Below are positions 35,389 to 45,035 of a stretch of 64,000 nt of DNA, one piece after another. The DNA is taken from assembly GCF_003071065.1 (NCBI RefSeq), contig NZ_QCXX01000003.1, forward strand, positions 760,687 to 824,686, given 5' to 3'. This DNA comes from Sphingobacterium athyrii. GTDB lineage: Bacteria; Bacteroidota; Bacteroidia; Sphingobacteriales; Sphingobacteriaceae. Both the position numbers and the translations under genes were made by a program. Below the pieces are notes generated by a model. It made no database searches. It was not told where the DNA came from and saw nothing but the letters and a program-made list of their open reading frames with translations. Each line of letters opens with the position of its first letter. Positions within the stretch are counted from its first letter, which is position 1.

Positions 35389-35424
35389 AAAAAAATACTG
35401 GCTATTGCGAATACAATAGCCAGT
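35389..35424 (-). terminator. Rho-independent terminator of the RND2-TlpA operon
   Basis: Perfect 11-bp stem ACTGGCTATTG / CAATAGCCAGT with a 6-nt loop, followed on the minus strand by seven T residues (A run 35389-35395). It lies about 70 bp beyond the stop of the last TlpA gene. Confidence 0.85.
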
Positions 35425-35495
35425 TTAGATTGTTGCTTTAACTTCTTTGAAAATAAAATCGAAATTATAGCGATAGGTCAAATCTTAAAAAAAAC

Positions 35496-36077
35496 CTATT
35501 CTTTGATCAGATCTTCCATTTGCTTTATAAATTTATCAGAACTATAATCTGCAAAACCTTCGTGATGGAGTCTCATGTTACCGTTCTTATCAAGTACAGC
35601 TGTTGTAGGCAACGCTCCATTGTAAATGATAGTCGGAACATCACCTGCTGCTTTGAAAAACGGTATCGAAAAGTTTTCTTTTTGTAGATAGGCATTGGCC
35701 TCTGCAACATCATTGTCTTCATTAATGGTTAAAAAGAAAACCTTTGGATTGTCTTTAAATTTTGTATAAAGTTTCTGAATAGAAGGAAACTCAGCTCGAC
35801 ATGGTGGACACCATGAAGCCCAGAAATTAATAAATACCACTTTACCGCGAAGTGAAGAAGTATTGTAAACAAGCCCTCCTTGATCTTTAAACTCAAAGTC
35901 TGCAGTCGATTCTGCTACCGTAGCAGCTTTTTTCTCTTCCATACTGGCATTGAAAATCCCAGTCTTCATGAATTGTTGAAGCATCCACGATTTTGCATCG
36001 GGACTCACAAATAAGATGACGATGAAAATCCCCATCAAAATATTAAAACCGAAGTTTATTTGTATGAAGCTTTCCAT
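35496..36077 (-). CDS. TlpA-type thioredoxin, membrane-anchored
   Basis: 193 residues. An N-terminal hydrophobic helix (FNILMGIFIVILFV) probably anchors it in the inner membrane with the redox domain in the periplasm. The active site is CPPC at 90-93 (FWASWCPPCRAEFP) and the cis-proline is in GALPTTAVLDKNG. It should reduce periplasmic disulfides. It is the last gene of the RND2 operon, 55 bp after a second TlpA gene, and is followed by a strong terminator. The link of a drug or metal pump to two thioredoxins is unusual. Confidence 0.86.
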   Translation of the reverse strand: MESFIQINFGFNILMGIFIVILFVSPDAKSWMLQQFMKTGIFNASMEEKKAATVAESTADFEFKDQGGLVYNTSSLRGKVVFINFWASWCPPCRAEFPSIQKLYTKFKDNPKVFFLTINEDNDVAEANAYLQKENFSIPFFKAAGDVPTIIYNGALPTTAVLDKNGNMRLHHEGFADYSSDKFIKQMEDLIKE

Positions 36078-36132
36078 TTCGAAGCTCTTTATTATCTGCC
36101 ATATATATAATGTTTACAATAATGCATATTTC

Positions 36133-36702
36133 CTAGTTACTTTCAATCAATTCATCCAAAGCCTGGGTGATTTCTGGACTGCTATAATCCCTTCCTCCTT
36201 CTAGACGAGTGATCATATCACCATTTTTGTCCAATATGACCGTTGCAGGAATCGCTCTTCCCAAAAAGTTTGTGGGAATACTACTCTTAGGGATATATAC
36301 CTGTAAATCGTAATTATTCTTTTTCATAAATGCTTTTGATTTCTCCATTTTTCCGTCCACATCCACCATCAAAAATATGATATTACTATTACCCTTATAA
36401 CGTTCTTTCAGTTGAGAGATAGAAGGCATTTCATGGATACAAGGCGGACACCAGGTAGCCCAAAAATTAATAAAAACAACCTTTCCTTTTAAAGACTGTA
36501 ATGACACTGCATCACCATTTTCATTTGTAAAAACGACATCCGATGTACTTGTTTCAGCATTTTCCGAAACCCTTTCTTCAGCTTCGCTGGTAGATCCCGA
36601 TTGGTTTTCTTTTCCTTGTTGACTGCACGCCACAAAACTAAAACATACGACCATAACGAAGGTCGATACAATTCTTGCTCTTATATTTGTTTGTATTTTC
36701 AT
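36133..36702 (-). CDS. TlpA-type thioredoxin lipoprotein
   Basis: 189 residues from the ATG at 36700-36702; a TTG three codons upstream is not needed. The lipobox FVAC gives a lipidated C26. A Ser/Glu-rich linker leads to the thioredoxin domain with CPPC at 85-88 (FWATWCPPCIHEMP) and cis-Pro in RAIPATVILDKNG. It is predicted to be a lipid-anchored periplasmic reductase. It starts 9 bp after the adaptor stop, so it is clearly in the RND2 operon. Confidence 0.86.
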   Translation of the reverse strand: MKIQTNIRARIVSTFVMVVCFSFVACSQQGKENQSGSTSEAEERVSENAETSTSDVVFTNENGDAVSLQSLKGKVVFINFWATWCPPCIHEMPSISQLKERYKGNSNIIFLMVDVDGKMEKSKAFMKKNNYDLQVYIPKSSIPTNFLGRAIPATVILDKNGDMITRLEGGRDYSSPEITQALDELIESN

Positions 36703-36711
36703 ATCTATCAA

Positions 36712-37821
36712 TTATTTAGTTAATTTTCCATCTTCAATTTCCTCAGATGGTTTCGTAATAATGTGATCATCTACGGAAAGGTTACCAAAAACTTCTACCA
36801 GACCGTCCAGCTGAATACCTTCTTTTATGCTGATTCTTTTGACGGCCTGATCGTTTAAGGTCATCACATAGGTACCGGACTGGGTATTTAAAATACTTGA
36901 AGCTGGTACCCAGTATGAAGGATTTTTTCGCTGTAGCTTGAGTTTTACCTGCGCATAATCACCACCCTGAAGCTCGCCTGAGGAATTATTGACATCAAAC
37001 TCCAACTTTAACGAACGATCCTGCTGATCCAGCAATCCTGATGTGCGGGAAAGATGTGCCGTGAAAGTTTTCCCTGGTTGTGAACTAACCGTAAATGTCG
37101 CCTGTGCCTCCCTATTTACCGATGCCGCATGCTTTTCAGGTAAGGATAAGGACAAACGGAGCTTATTGCCCTGGGCCATCATAAATAAAGGTTTATCAGC
37201 CCCTGAGCCCACCAATGCACCGACAGAAATATTACGCGCTGTAATCACTCCGTCAAAAGGTGCTGTAATCCGCAGATATTGTTGCAATTGCGAAGACTGG
37301 GCTGTACCGGCCTTCGAAGCTTGATAAGCTGATTTTGCACTTTCCATCACGCTTTTTGCCCTGTCTATTTCGATTGCCGCCACGGCGCCAGTTGTTTTAG
37401 CGGCATCTGCCAAGCGGTCATAAGCCTGTTTTGCATACTGATAGTCACTAAAAATCTTTTGCTCCGTGGATTTGTCAGATAAATACTTTTGATTCATTTC
37501 TGGAGCTTCCAATACGGCTAATAGCTGGCCTTTACGTACATGATCGCCAAGGTCTACATATAACTGCTTAACAAAACCTTCAACCCGTGCATAAACAACA
37601 ACCTGTTCATAGGGTTTTAGTTCAGCTGGTACGGATAGCTCATACTCGGGATTCATCATTTTGATAGCAACCGAGGGGTATGAAGTAGCTTTTGCTTCTT
37701 TATTCGTACTTTGTTTTTTTTGATTTCCTTTCTCTGAGCAGGAAACCAGCAGTAAGATCAGCAAGCACCCGATTAAGGTGGTCACTTGTGATTTTTTATT
37801 TCTTAAAATTCTATGATACAT
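36712..37821 (-). CDS. RND efflux periplasmic adaptor lipoprotein
   Basis: 369 residues. The lipobox LLVSC gives a lipidated Cys near 28. The lipoyl halves are VEGFVKQLYVDLGDHVRKGQ and LRITAPFDGVITARNISVGA around a helical hairpin; the barrel and C-terminal domains follow (WVPASSILNTQSGTYVMTLN). It should connect the permease and the TolC-type channel encoded just upstream. Gap to the permease is 19 bp. Confidence 0.88.
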   Translation of the reverse strand: MYHRILRNKKSQVTTLIGCLLILLLVSCSEKGNQKKQSTNKEAKATSYPSVAIKMMNPEYELSVPAELKPYEQVVVYARVEGFVKQLYVDLGDHVRKGQLLAVLEAPEMNQKYLSDKSTEQKIFSDYQYAKQAYDRLADAAKTTGAVAAIEIDRAKSVMESAKSAYQASKAGTAQSSQLQQYLRITAPFDGVITARNISVGALVGSGADKPLFMMAQGNKLRLSLSLPEKHAASVNREAQATFTVSSQPGKTFTAHLSRTSGLLDQQDRSLKLEFDVNNSSGELQGGDYAQVKLKLQRKNPSYWVPASSILNTQSGTYVMTLNDQAVKRISIKEGIQLDGLVEVFGNLSVDDHIITKPSEEIEDGKLTK

Positions 37822-37840
37822 CTGATTCTATTTTTTATGT

Positions 37841-40800
37841 TTAAGATTGGGTCTGCTCTAAATAATACCTGCTTTCCTTGTCATCAGGATCTAGCGAAGG
37901 GCTAACAATAGCTGTTCTGGACATCAACGACGAAAAGAAATGTGGGAGCAGTAGTAAAATAGTTGCTGTAGAGGCGATAAGTCCGCCAATAACAGCTCTT
38001 CCCAATGGAGCAACTTGTTCTGCCCCATCACCTATACCGATTGCCATAGGCAACATACCGGCAAGCATGGCAACAGCGGTCATCAATACTGGTCGCAATC
38101 GAGACGAAGCCGCAAGCCGTGCTGCATTCGAAGGTTTTAGCCCCAGTTGTTTTCGGTAATATTCGGCTTGGTTCACCAGCAGGACTGCATTCGATACGGA
38201 CACACCTATTGACATGATCATCCCCATATAAGACTGAAGATTTAAGGTACTTCCCGTCAGAAATAAAATAATCAGACTTCCGGCAATAACTGCGGGCAAC
38301 ACAGCAAGGATAATCAATGGTACCTTAAACGATTGATAGAATGCAGCAAGCATCAGGAAGATAGCGATAACAGCAACACCTAAACCGGCTAATAAACTTC
38401 CTAGCGTATCGTCTAACAGCTGCAACGTTCCTTCTGTCCAAACTGTAGTCCCACGTGGGGGTTCCCCGGCATCTTGAATGGCTTTTTTAACTGCAGCTGA
38501 GGCTGTACCCAAATCTTTACCATAAATATTAGCGACAACCGTAACATATCGATTGGGCCCCTTTCGGTTTACCTGTGCTGGTGATGTTACCCTACGGATG
38601 GTAGCAACATCTTCCAGTAATGGACGCATACTTCCTTTTTTCAGTGGCAATGATTTCAATTTTTCCTCCGAGGACATAATTCCTTCGGGAATCTGTACCT
38701 GAACCTGAAATACTAATCCTGACTTGGGATCAACCCAAAGGTTTTTATCCGTAAAACGTGTGGAAGAGGTCGCTGTAACCAAACTCCGCGTAATATCCTG
38801 CATGGTTAGACCAAACTGACCAGCAAGATCACGATTGACTTCAATCTCTAATGTTGGATAAAAAACGGGTTCAAGAATACGCACATCTCGCAAATAAGGT
38901 ACTTTCTGCAGATTGCTTTCAATCTTCGAGGCATGGGCAAATGCGCCCTTTACCTGACCGGCACCTACTTTTATTTCGATCGGTGTCATCGCTCCCTGAC
39001 CCATAATTTTTTCGGTCAGTTCTGTCGGCTCAAAATTAAATTTGGAATCAGGGTGTTTTTGGATAATTACTTTTCTAATTTTCTCCTTCAGTTCTTCCAT
39101 CGATCCACTATAAATAGATTGATTGACCGATACTTGAAGTACGGCTTCATGCGAGGCATTTGTAAAAAGAAAAATGGGATTAATTGGAGAACCTGCAGGA
39201 TGCATTCCGACAAAGGCGGATGTAATATTGATGCCATTTTCCGGAATTTGAGCTTTTATTTCGTCCGTAATATCGCGCACAAGACGTTCTGTCTTTTCCA
39301 ATCGACTTCCCTGCGGAGCCTGTATTCGGAACTGAAAATCGCCACTGTTGGACACGGGCATCACATCAGTTCCGACAGTCGTTACTAGCACAGCTGAGAT
39401 TCCACCTGCCACAACCACATAGCCGACAAATAACAGCAATGATCTGGTAGACCATTTACGCATCCGATACGAATAATTTACCCTAAATTTTTCAAAGAAC
39501 GCACGTTTTCGCGGCGTGTTAGCCACTACATTATGCTTGTTCTTCATCATCCAATTGGCCAAGATAGGAACGAAAGTTTGCGAAGCTATAAAAGAAGCGA
39601 TCATCGCAAAGGCAACAGCCATGGATAGTGGCATGAACATATCTTTTGGAATCCCTGTCATAATAAATGCTGGTGTCAGAACCGCAAGGATACAGAGCAA
39701 AATCAATAACTTGGGCGTAGAGATTTCCAACAGCGCATCAACGATAGCCCGCTGCTTGGTTTTTCGCATTTCCATATGCTGATGAATGTTCTCAATGGTC
39801 ACGGTAGCTTCGTCAACAAGGATTCCAATGGACAGCGCTAAACCACTCAACGTCATAATGTTAATCGTTTGCCCCATCAGATAGAGCACCAAAACCGCCG
39901 AAAGAACGGCAATCGGGATCGTCATCACAACGATAAGTGCTCCCCGGGTATCACCCAGAAAAAGCAGGATAATAAGTCCTGTAAAAACGGCGCCCAAAAT
40001 CCCTTCGTGGATCAAATTGGATAGTGATCGTTCAATGTAAGTGGATTGGTCAAACTCGTAACGGATATTTACATCCTCAGGCAATTGATTTTTCAACACC
40101 GGAAGCGAGTTTTTCAGATTCTGAACGGCATATAGCGTCGAAGCATCTGCTTTTTTGATAATGGGTAGATAAACGGAACGCTTCCCGTTGATCAGGGCAT
40201 ATCCAACGGTCTGATCCGCACCATCAGTGACATGGGCAACATCCCGTACATACACCGTTCGACCCTCATTTGTTTTCACCGGTGTATTCAGGAACTCCTC
40301 CGGATTCTTGGCGATCGAATTAATGGGAGCCATCAGGTTTTGTTCTCCAATACGGATATTTCCGGCTGCAGAGGGCAGACTGTTCTTGGTAATCGCCATG
40401 GTGATATCTTCTGCACTTAGACCATTGGACTGCATCGCCTCTGGGTCCACATTGACAACAATGGATCTGACATTTCCACCGAAAGGAGCTGGAGCAGTGA
40501 TGCCCGCTATCTCGACAAACATAGGTCTGATTTTCGTCAGCACCAGCGTCTGTATTTCGTTGACCGATCTTTTGTCACTTTCAAATACCAGCTGTCCAAC
40601 GGGTAACGAACTACCATCGAAACGAACAACTATGGGTGGAACTGCTCCTGGCGGTAAGAACCCCATAGCTCTTGAAACGGATGTGGAGACCTCTCCTGCT
40701 GCCTGCGACATATTCGTTCCCGGATAAAAGGTCAGCTTCATCAGCGTCAGTCCCTGAACACTTTTAAAATCAATATTTTTGACCCCACCGACAAAAAGTA

Positions 40801-41011
40801 GTACTTTTTGAAACTCATTGGCCATAAAACCATCCATATAGGAAGGAGAAAGCCCACCATAAGGCATGGCGATATACATTGCCGGTAATTCAACCTCCGG
40901 AAAGATATCGACATTTATTTTTTTTATTGCGCTATAAGAAAAGATCGTAATTGCTAAGACCATAACCATGATGGCTATCGGTTTCCTTAAAGCAAATCTA
41001 ATTAAATTCAT
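37841..41011 (-). CDS. RND family efflux permease with non-canonical proton-relay residues
   Basis: 1056 residues with the RND layout: first helix after MNLIRFALRKPIAIMVMVLA, two large periplasmic loops, and the ARLAASSRLRPVLMTAVAML signature near 965. The TM4 motif reads GILVDEATVTIENI with D400 and E401 instead of the AcrB Asp-Asp pair, and the TM10 position of AcrB Lys940 is S940 (GVSVSNAVLL). This combination is unlike standard HAE1 pumps and differs from the pump at 25250. It may use another ion-coupling residue, or belong to a specialised branch such as metal, lipid or siderophore export. Ten base pairs separate it from the TolC gene. Confidence 0.88.
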   Translation of the reverse strand: MNLIRFALRKPIAIMVMVLAITIFSYSAIKKINVDIFPEVELPAMYIAMPYGGLSPSYMDGFMANEFQKVLLFVGGVKNIDFKSVQGLTLMKLTFYPGTNMSQAAGEVSTSVSRAMGFLPPGAVPPIVVRFDGSSLPVGQLVFESDKRSVNEIQTLVLTKIRPMFVEIAGITAPAPFGGNVRSIVVNVDPEAMQSNGLSAEDITMAITKNSLPSAAGNIRIGEQNLMAPINSIAKNPEEFLNTPVKTNEGRTVYVRDVAHVTDGADQTVGYALINGKRSVYLPIIKKADASTLYAVQNLKNSLPVLKNQLPEDVNIRYEFDQSTYIERSLSNLIHEGILGAVFTGLIILLFLGDTRGALIVVMTIPIAVLSAVLVLYLMGQTINIMTLSGLALSIGILVDEATVTIENIHQHMEMRKTKQRAIVDALLEISTPKLLILLCILAVLTPAFIMTGIPKDMFMPLSMAVAFAMIASFIASQTFVPILANWMMKNKHNVVANTPRKRAFFEKFRVNYSYRMRKWSTRSLLLFVGYVVVAGGISAVLVTTVGTDVMPVSNSGDFQFRIQAPQGSRLEKTERLVRDITDEIKAQIPENGINITSAFVGMHPAGSPINPIFLFTNASHEAVLQVSVNQSIYSGSMEELKEKIRKVIIQKHPDSKFNFEPTELTEKIMGQGAMTPIEIKVGAGQVKGAFAHASKIESNLQKVPYLRDVRILEPVFYPTLEIEVNRDLAGQFGLTMQDITRSLVTATSSTRFTDKNLWVDPKSGLVFQVQVQIPEGIMSSEEKLKSLPLKKGSMRPLLEDVATIRRVTSPAQVNRKGPNRYVTVVANIYGKDLGTASAAVKKAIQDAGEPPRGTTVWTEGTLQLLDDTLGSLLAGLGVAVIAIFLMLAAFYQSFKVPLIILAVLPAVIAGSLIILFLTGSTLNLQSYMGMIMSIGVSVSNAVLLVNQAEYYRKQLGLKPSNAARLAASSRLRPVLMTAVAMLAGMLPMAIGIGDGAEQVAPLGRAVIGGLIASTATILLLLPHFFSSLMSRTAIVSPSLDPDDKESRYYLEQTQS

Positions 41012-41020
41012 ACGTAAGAA

Positions 41021-42406
41021 TTAAAGGTTGTTAAAGAGAAATTCGAAATCAGCAGTTAACGCTGCTTCTGAAGCTAGAAGTAGCCAATAATCGCGTGAAG
41101 CCTGTACATGGATATTCTCGGACTGCTCTAATAAAGTCCTGACCTGCAGCAATTCGCTGAGTGTGATCAGACCGCTCTTGTATCTTGCCAGGTACATGCA
41201 ATAGGCATCCTGCGACTGCCTTACGGCCAATTTCGTCTTTTGAAGCTGCTCAAACTGATGCAAAATTTCGGTCTGCGCTGCGGAAAGATTGGCCTGCATC
41301 GCCTTTTCATATTGCGAATGAAGCAGTTTGGCTCCTTCGGCTTCCTTAAAAAACTGTTCTCCTTTATAATGGTTGGTGCGGATACTGGTCAAATTCCAGG
41401 TTATACCAATGCCTACAAGGAAATTATTGGTGGTATTGCTAAATCCATCTTTCCAGTTCCCGGAAACTGTACCATTGGGCTGAATTCCTGTACCTCTGTA
41501 GGCATATCCTCCCAGAATGTTTAAAGAAGGTAGTGATGCTCTTTTTTGTGCTTCACCGCTAAGGGTATAATATTCCGATTCTCGATCTAAGGCTTCCAGT
41601 ATGGGATGCGATGCTTGAATGATGCTACCATTATTTTGTTGATTTCCTAAGGGATCAATAAAACGAATGGCTGAAGCCGAAAAATCCACCGAATCAGCAC
41701 CATACAATTCCAATAATTTGATAAAGGAAGCACTTTTAACACCGTTCCATTTATCATACTCTCCCATGGCTTGCACATAAGATGATGAGGCAAGGAGACT
41801 ATCCGCAGCAGGCCGGAGGCCGGCAACAGAAAGACCAGTGGTGATCCCGCGGATGCTGTCGAGACGCTCTGTATTTCGTTGCGAGAGATTTAATTTAGCA
41901 TCATTATAAAGCAAATTGATGTATCGTTCAGATAATATTTTTTTGAGTTGAAGCAGATAGGCCTCTTTTTCACTCAATGTTTTATGGGTTAAGCTTTTGG
42001 CCGCTTCATTATCTTTTTGTCGCTTTCCGAACGAAAAGATTTCCCACTCCATAGTGGTGGAAGCAAAACTATTGGCAGAAGTGCTACTTCCTGCTATGGG
42101 ACTCCCCGAACCACTGACGTTAAAAAAGCCTGGTTGCGGAAAAAAGGCTCCAGAACTGCCTTCATAAGTGCCATAAGAATTTTGCATCTGCGCCTTCAAT
42201 TGCGGAAGCATTTCGCTTTTAACAGCTCGCTCATGAAGTTTTGACGCGTCTACAGCAGATTGTTTAGCGCCGATACCAGGATAATACCCTGCTACCTTGG
42301 ACCATAGAATACCTAAGGAATTTTCTTTTTGCTGCTGCCCGTATACGGGTAACACAGCAGCAATAGTAAAGCACATGCATGTGATTACTATACGATATTT
42401 TATCAT
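41021..42406 (-). CDS. TolC family outer-membrane channel
   Basis: 461 residues with a signal peptide (TCMCFTIAAVLPVYG, then QQQ). Long helices with TolC spacing are visible: KSEMLPQLKAQMQNSYGTYE, then a second repeat with KRASLPSLNILGGYAYRGTG and the final SGLITLSELLQVRTLLEQSE. It should be the outer-membrane exit of the RND2 pump. It begins the RND2-TlpA transcript, 115 bp after the small lipoprotein gene at 42522. Confidence 0.85.
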   Translation of the reverse strand: MIKYRIVITCMCFTIAAVLPVYGQQQKENSLGILWSKVAGYYPGIGAKQSAVDASKLHERAVKSEMLPQLKAQMQNSYGTYEGSSGAFFPQPGFFNVSGSGSPIAGSSTSANSFASTTMEWEIFSFGKRQKDNEAAKSLTHKTLSEKEAYLLQLKKILSERYINLLYNDAKLNLSQRNTERLDSIRGITTGLSVAGLRPAADSLLASSSYVQAMGEYDKWNGVKSASFIKLLELYGADSVDFSASAIRFIDPLGNQQNNGSIIQASHPILEALDRESEYYTLSGEAQKRASLPSLNILGGYAYRGTGIQPNGTVSGNWKDGFSNTTNNFLVGIGITWNLTSIRTNHYKGEQFFKEAEGAKLLHSQYEKAMQANLSAAQTEILHQFEQLQKTKLAVRQSQDAYCMYLARYKSGLITLSELLQVRTLLEQSENIHVQASRDYWLLLASEAALTADFEFLFNNL

Positions 42407-42521
42407 ACTATTTATAAGTTTACGATAAGTCGCCGAACGACCGATTACTATAAAAAAAACAATAGAAGTTTCCCCATTGAAACCAGTGGTTCAATAGGTA
42501 TAAAAGAAAATAAGTAAGGTA

Positions 42522-42923
42522 TTATAGGATAAGTTTACGGTATTGCAGAAAGATAGGTAGACTTCCTGAAATTTTTAAATTGCCGTAGCGGGGATGTGAT
42601 TTTCCTCTGCCTAATAAATAAGCAAGAAGAAAAAGAAAAGTAACGGTAAATAAAATTACCGGCGATAAATGGTTAATATCTTGCGAGATATCGTTTGAGA
42701 TTCGTATCTCTGCCGTTTCATTAGTAAGACATTTCTCAGAACTGTTTCCGGAATAACCAACAGTTCCTTTAGGTAAGCCTTGTTCCGTATTAACGGGCAG
42801 ACCAACTAATGTTTTAATACTGCTTTTGACAGGACACGAAGTAAGCAGGACCAAGATGATCGCAGCAAATACAAGTAAGTACCGTTGATAATATTTTGGA
42901 ATATGTGACAAAGTCCTTTTCAT
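42522..42923 (-). CDS. Hypothetical lipoprotein with one membrane helix
   Basis: 133 residues. The N-terminus is a lipoprotein signal (YLLVFAAIILVLLTSC, lipidated C30) followed by PVKSSIKTLVGLPVNTEQGL. A membrane helix (LSPVILFTVTFLFLLAYLLG) lies near residues 90-110, then a basic tail. Two other cysteines are absent except C65 in SEKCLT. The family is not one I can name. It precedes the RND2 operon on the same strand (115-bp gap) and may belong to it. Confidence 0.55.
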   Translation of the reverse strand: MKRTLSHIPKYYQRYLLVFAAIILVLLTSCPVKSSIKTLVGLPVNTEQGLPKGTVGYSGNSSEKCLTNETAEIRISNDISQDINHLSPVILFTVTFLFLLAYLLGRGKSHPRYGNLKISGSLPIFLQYRKLIL

Positions 42924-42984
42924 TGATCTGCTAATTTACTGCTATTTATTGAAGTAAACAAAAAAATTGTCTGATTTACTAGAT

Positions 42985-43021
42985 TAAAAAGGCAGTTGTA
43001 CATTCTTGTACAACCGCCTTT
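42985..43021 (-). terminator. Rho-independent terminator of the SDR/OsmC/DsbA operon
   Basis: Stem AAAGGC-a-GTTGTACA paired with TGTACAAC-c-GCCTTT, one mismatch, TTCT loop, followed on the minus strand by T residues. It begins about 30 bp past the SDR stop at 43051. Confidence 0.82.
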
Positions 43022-43050
43022 TATATGGTCCAGATGAAATGTTCTGAAAT

Positions 43051-43806
43051 TTAGTTTTGTCCTGCTAGTAATCCACCGTCAACAGTCCAAGTTGCTCCTG
43101 TTACCCAACTTGTTTGGTCTGAAAGTAAAAAGTCAATTGTCTTAGCAACATCTTCCGGTTGACCAACACCTCCCAGTGGATGATATGCATCAAATGCAGC
43201 AAGATTCTCCGCAATTTTGTCTTCTGGCATAAAGGTCTTGAAGATCGGTGTAACCACAAATCCTGGATTGACAGAATTTACTCTGATGTTATATTCAGCT
43301 AATTCTATAGCCAGTTGTTTCGTAAGCGCTACCAATCCAGCTTTTCCAACCATATAGGCTGATGCCGGTCCCGCTTTAAGTGCATGATGCATCAATGCTG
43401 CTCCTATATTAACGATAGATCCGCCTTTATTTTCTTTCATAATTAAGGCTGCTGCCTGTGTAATAAAAAAGAAAGCTTTGGTATATGTTTGGTAACTGTC
43501 GTAATCTTTCTCATTATGATCTAAAAATGCAATTGGCGTAAAATGTCCTGCGCTATTGACTAAATATTTTAGATTAGGCAGTTCTTGTTTAAGGTTATTA
43601 TTGAAATCAGCGACAGCCTTCATATCAGATAAATCTACGGAGTAAACCTTAATATGACCACCCTTTGCTTCCAGCTCTGCTTTAGCTTTATTTAAACTAT
43701 CAACACTTCTTCCTACCAGTGCCACTTCAACACCTCTTCCAATTAGTAATTCTGCTGTTGCTTTACCTATTCCGGTTGAACCACCGACGATTAATGCTTG
43801 TTCCAT
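43051..43806 (-). CDS. SDR family oxidoreductase
   Basis: 251 residues. NAD(P)-binding GGSTGIG at 8-14, NSAG at about 88-91, and the catalytic YxxxK as Y-M-V-G-K in [15 protein letters not shown] mark a classical short-chain dehydrogenase; the C-terminal [13 protein letters not shown] is usual. The substrate is a carbonyl or hydroxy compound not predictable from sequence. It is the last gene of the minus-strand redox operon 45950-43051. A 17-bp inverted repeat precedes it, so it may also have its own control. Confidence 0.88.
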   Translation of the reverse strand: MEQALIVGGSTGIGKATAELLIGRGVEVALVGRSVDSLNKAKAELEAKGGHIKVYSVDLSDMKAVADFNNNLKQELPNLKYLVNSAGHFTPIAFLDHNEKDYDSYQTYTKAFFFITQAAALIMKENKGGSIVNIGAALMHHALKAGPASAYMVGKAGLVALTKQLAIELAEYNIRVNSVNPGFVVTPIFKTFMPEDKIAENLAAFDAYHPLGGVGQPEDVAKTIDFLLSDQTSWVTGATWTVDGGLLAGQN

Positions 43807-43823
43807 TTTTATATTTTTTATTT

Positions 43824-43840
43824 ATTTCCAGTATGGAAAT
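43824..43840. promoter_or_regulatory. Inverted repeat upstream of the SDR gene
   Basis: ATTTCCA-GTA-TGGAAAT, perfect 7-bp arms, 18-34 bp upstream of the SDR start. It may be an operator for internal control within the operon. Confidence 0.4.
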
Positions 43841-43875
43841 AGTTTAAATTTATTTTGAGCGGTTTTACCTTCGGA

Positions 43876-44265
43876 TTAAGCTCCGTAAGTAAATTCATAA
43901 TTTTTTATAATTGCAGGATTTAGACTGTTCCCCACATGACATAAATTCTTTGCTGAATTTTCCATCCACTCCTTTTGTTCTGCTGTATAGTCGTCTTTAT
44001 CAAAGAACAACTTAACATTGATCGTTCCTACTTGTCCTCCTTCTGCTGACATTTCATAAGATAACTCGCTTCTTGATCCATTGACCTCAAAATCTTTTTT
44101 TCTGGCATAAAAATCAACGGTGGCTAGCATACAGCTTGCATACGAACTCATGAGTAAGTCAACGGGACTAAATTTCATATTAGCTTTTACGGCTTCACTG
44201 TTTAATGGTGATTTTGTACTTGAATTATATCCACCTTCATAGGTAGTTTCTATTATTTTTGACAT
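43876..44265 (-). CDS. OsmC family peroxidase-like protein
   Basis: 129 residues. The two redox cysteines of the Ohr/OsmC family are present, in LLMSSYASCMLATVDFYARK (about C44) and SAKNLCHVGNSLNPAI (about C109), with GSRSELSYEMSAEGGQVGTI between them. The family reduces organic or fatty-acid hydroperoxides with dithiol electron donors, which neighbouring thioredoxin and lipoyl enzymes could supply. It lies between the DsbA-like and SDR genes in one operon. Confidence 0.84.
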   Translation of the reverse strand: MSKIIETTYEGGYNSSTKSPLNSEAVKANMKFSPVDLLMSSYASCMLATVDFYARKKDFEVNGSRSELSYEMSAEGGQVGTINVKLFFDKDDYTAEQKEWMENSAKNLCHVGNSLNPAIIKNYEFTYGA

Positions 44266-44313
44266 TTTTTGTATACTATTTATTTTGTTATTAATACTAC
44301 TTTGATGTTGAAA

Positions 44314-45012
44314 TTAGATGCTACATCCATCAATTCCGCACATATTATCCCCGGATTCCTTTGACAGATCGACAACGCTTTCCTGGTAGGTCTGAGCAAG
44401 GGCTTTTGCAAAAAGTTCAACAGGCTGCGCTCCCGAAACGGCGTATTTGCCATCAAGAACGTAATAGGGCACACCTGTGATTCCCATATTTTGTGCCTCC
44501 ATGATGTCCTGTTTTACTTCATAATCATACGCATCATCAGCCAATACTTTTCTGGCCTCTGCCGGATCTAAGCCTAAACCTTCAGCAAGGGAAACCAAAA
44601 AATCTACGTCTGCAATGTTCTTTCCGTTCACAAAATGAGCTTCAAACAAGGCTTCTTCCATCGCATCTGCTTTACCATTTTCTTTTGCCAGATGCAATAA
44701 CTTATGCGCAGGGAAAGTATCCGCAGCAATCACCTGATCGTAATTAAAAGTTACGCCGGCGTTTTTTCCCATTTCTTTTAATTGGCTCAGAAACTGATCA
44801 AGTTGCATTTTCGAAAAGCCTTTACGGTTCATCATATACTCGCTGATTTTCATATTACCAGAGTTTTCCTTTAATGAAGGATCCAGCTGGAAACTTTTCC
44901 ATTCCACTTCCACTTGGTCTTTGAAGGAAGAATCTATTAACGCTTGCTCAAAATTTTTCTTAGCGATGTAGCAAAATGGACACATGATGTCCGACCATAC
45001 CTGTATTTTCAT
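44314..45012 (-). CDS. DsbA/FrnE-type thiol oxidoreductase
   Basis: 232 residues. The DSBA fold begins MKIQVWSDIMCPFCYIAKKN with CPFC at 11-14 and no signal peptide, so it is cytoplasmic. The cis-proline is in GITGVPYYVLDGKYAVSGAQ. A C-terminal extension ending DNMCGIDGCSI adds a second Cys pair, as in some FrnE proteins that act as peroxide-tolerance disulfide oxidoreductases. It lies 23 bp after a thioredoxin gene and 48 bp before an OsmC gene. Confidence 0.88.
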   Translation of the reverse strand: MKIQVWSDIMCPFCYIAKKNFEQALIDSSFKDQVEVEWKSFQLDPSLKENSGNMKISEYMMNRKGFSKMQLDQFLSQLKEMGKNAGVTFNYDQVIAADTFPAHKLLHLAKENGKADAMEEALFEAHFVNGKNIADVDFLVSLAEGLGLDPAEARKVLADDAYDYEVKQDIMEAQNMGITGVPYYVLDGKYAVSGAQPVELFAKALAQTYQESVVDLSKESGDNMCGIDGCSI

Positions 45013-45035
45013 TGTCTTGTTATTTTTAAAGTTAT

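Noticed and set aside
38933..39388. Plus-strand ORF of 151 residues within the RND2 permease
   Set aside because: Antisense to a well-conserved permease region; no domain recognised.
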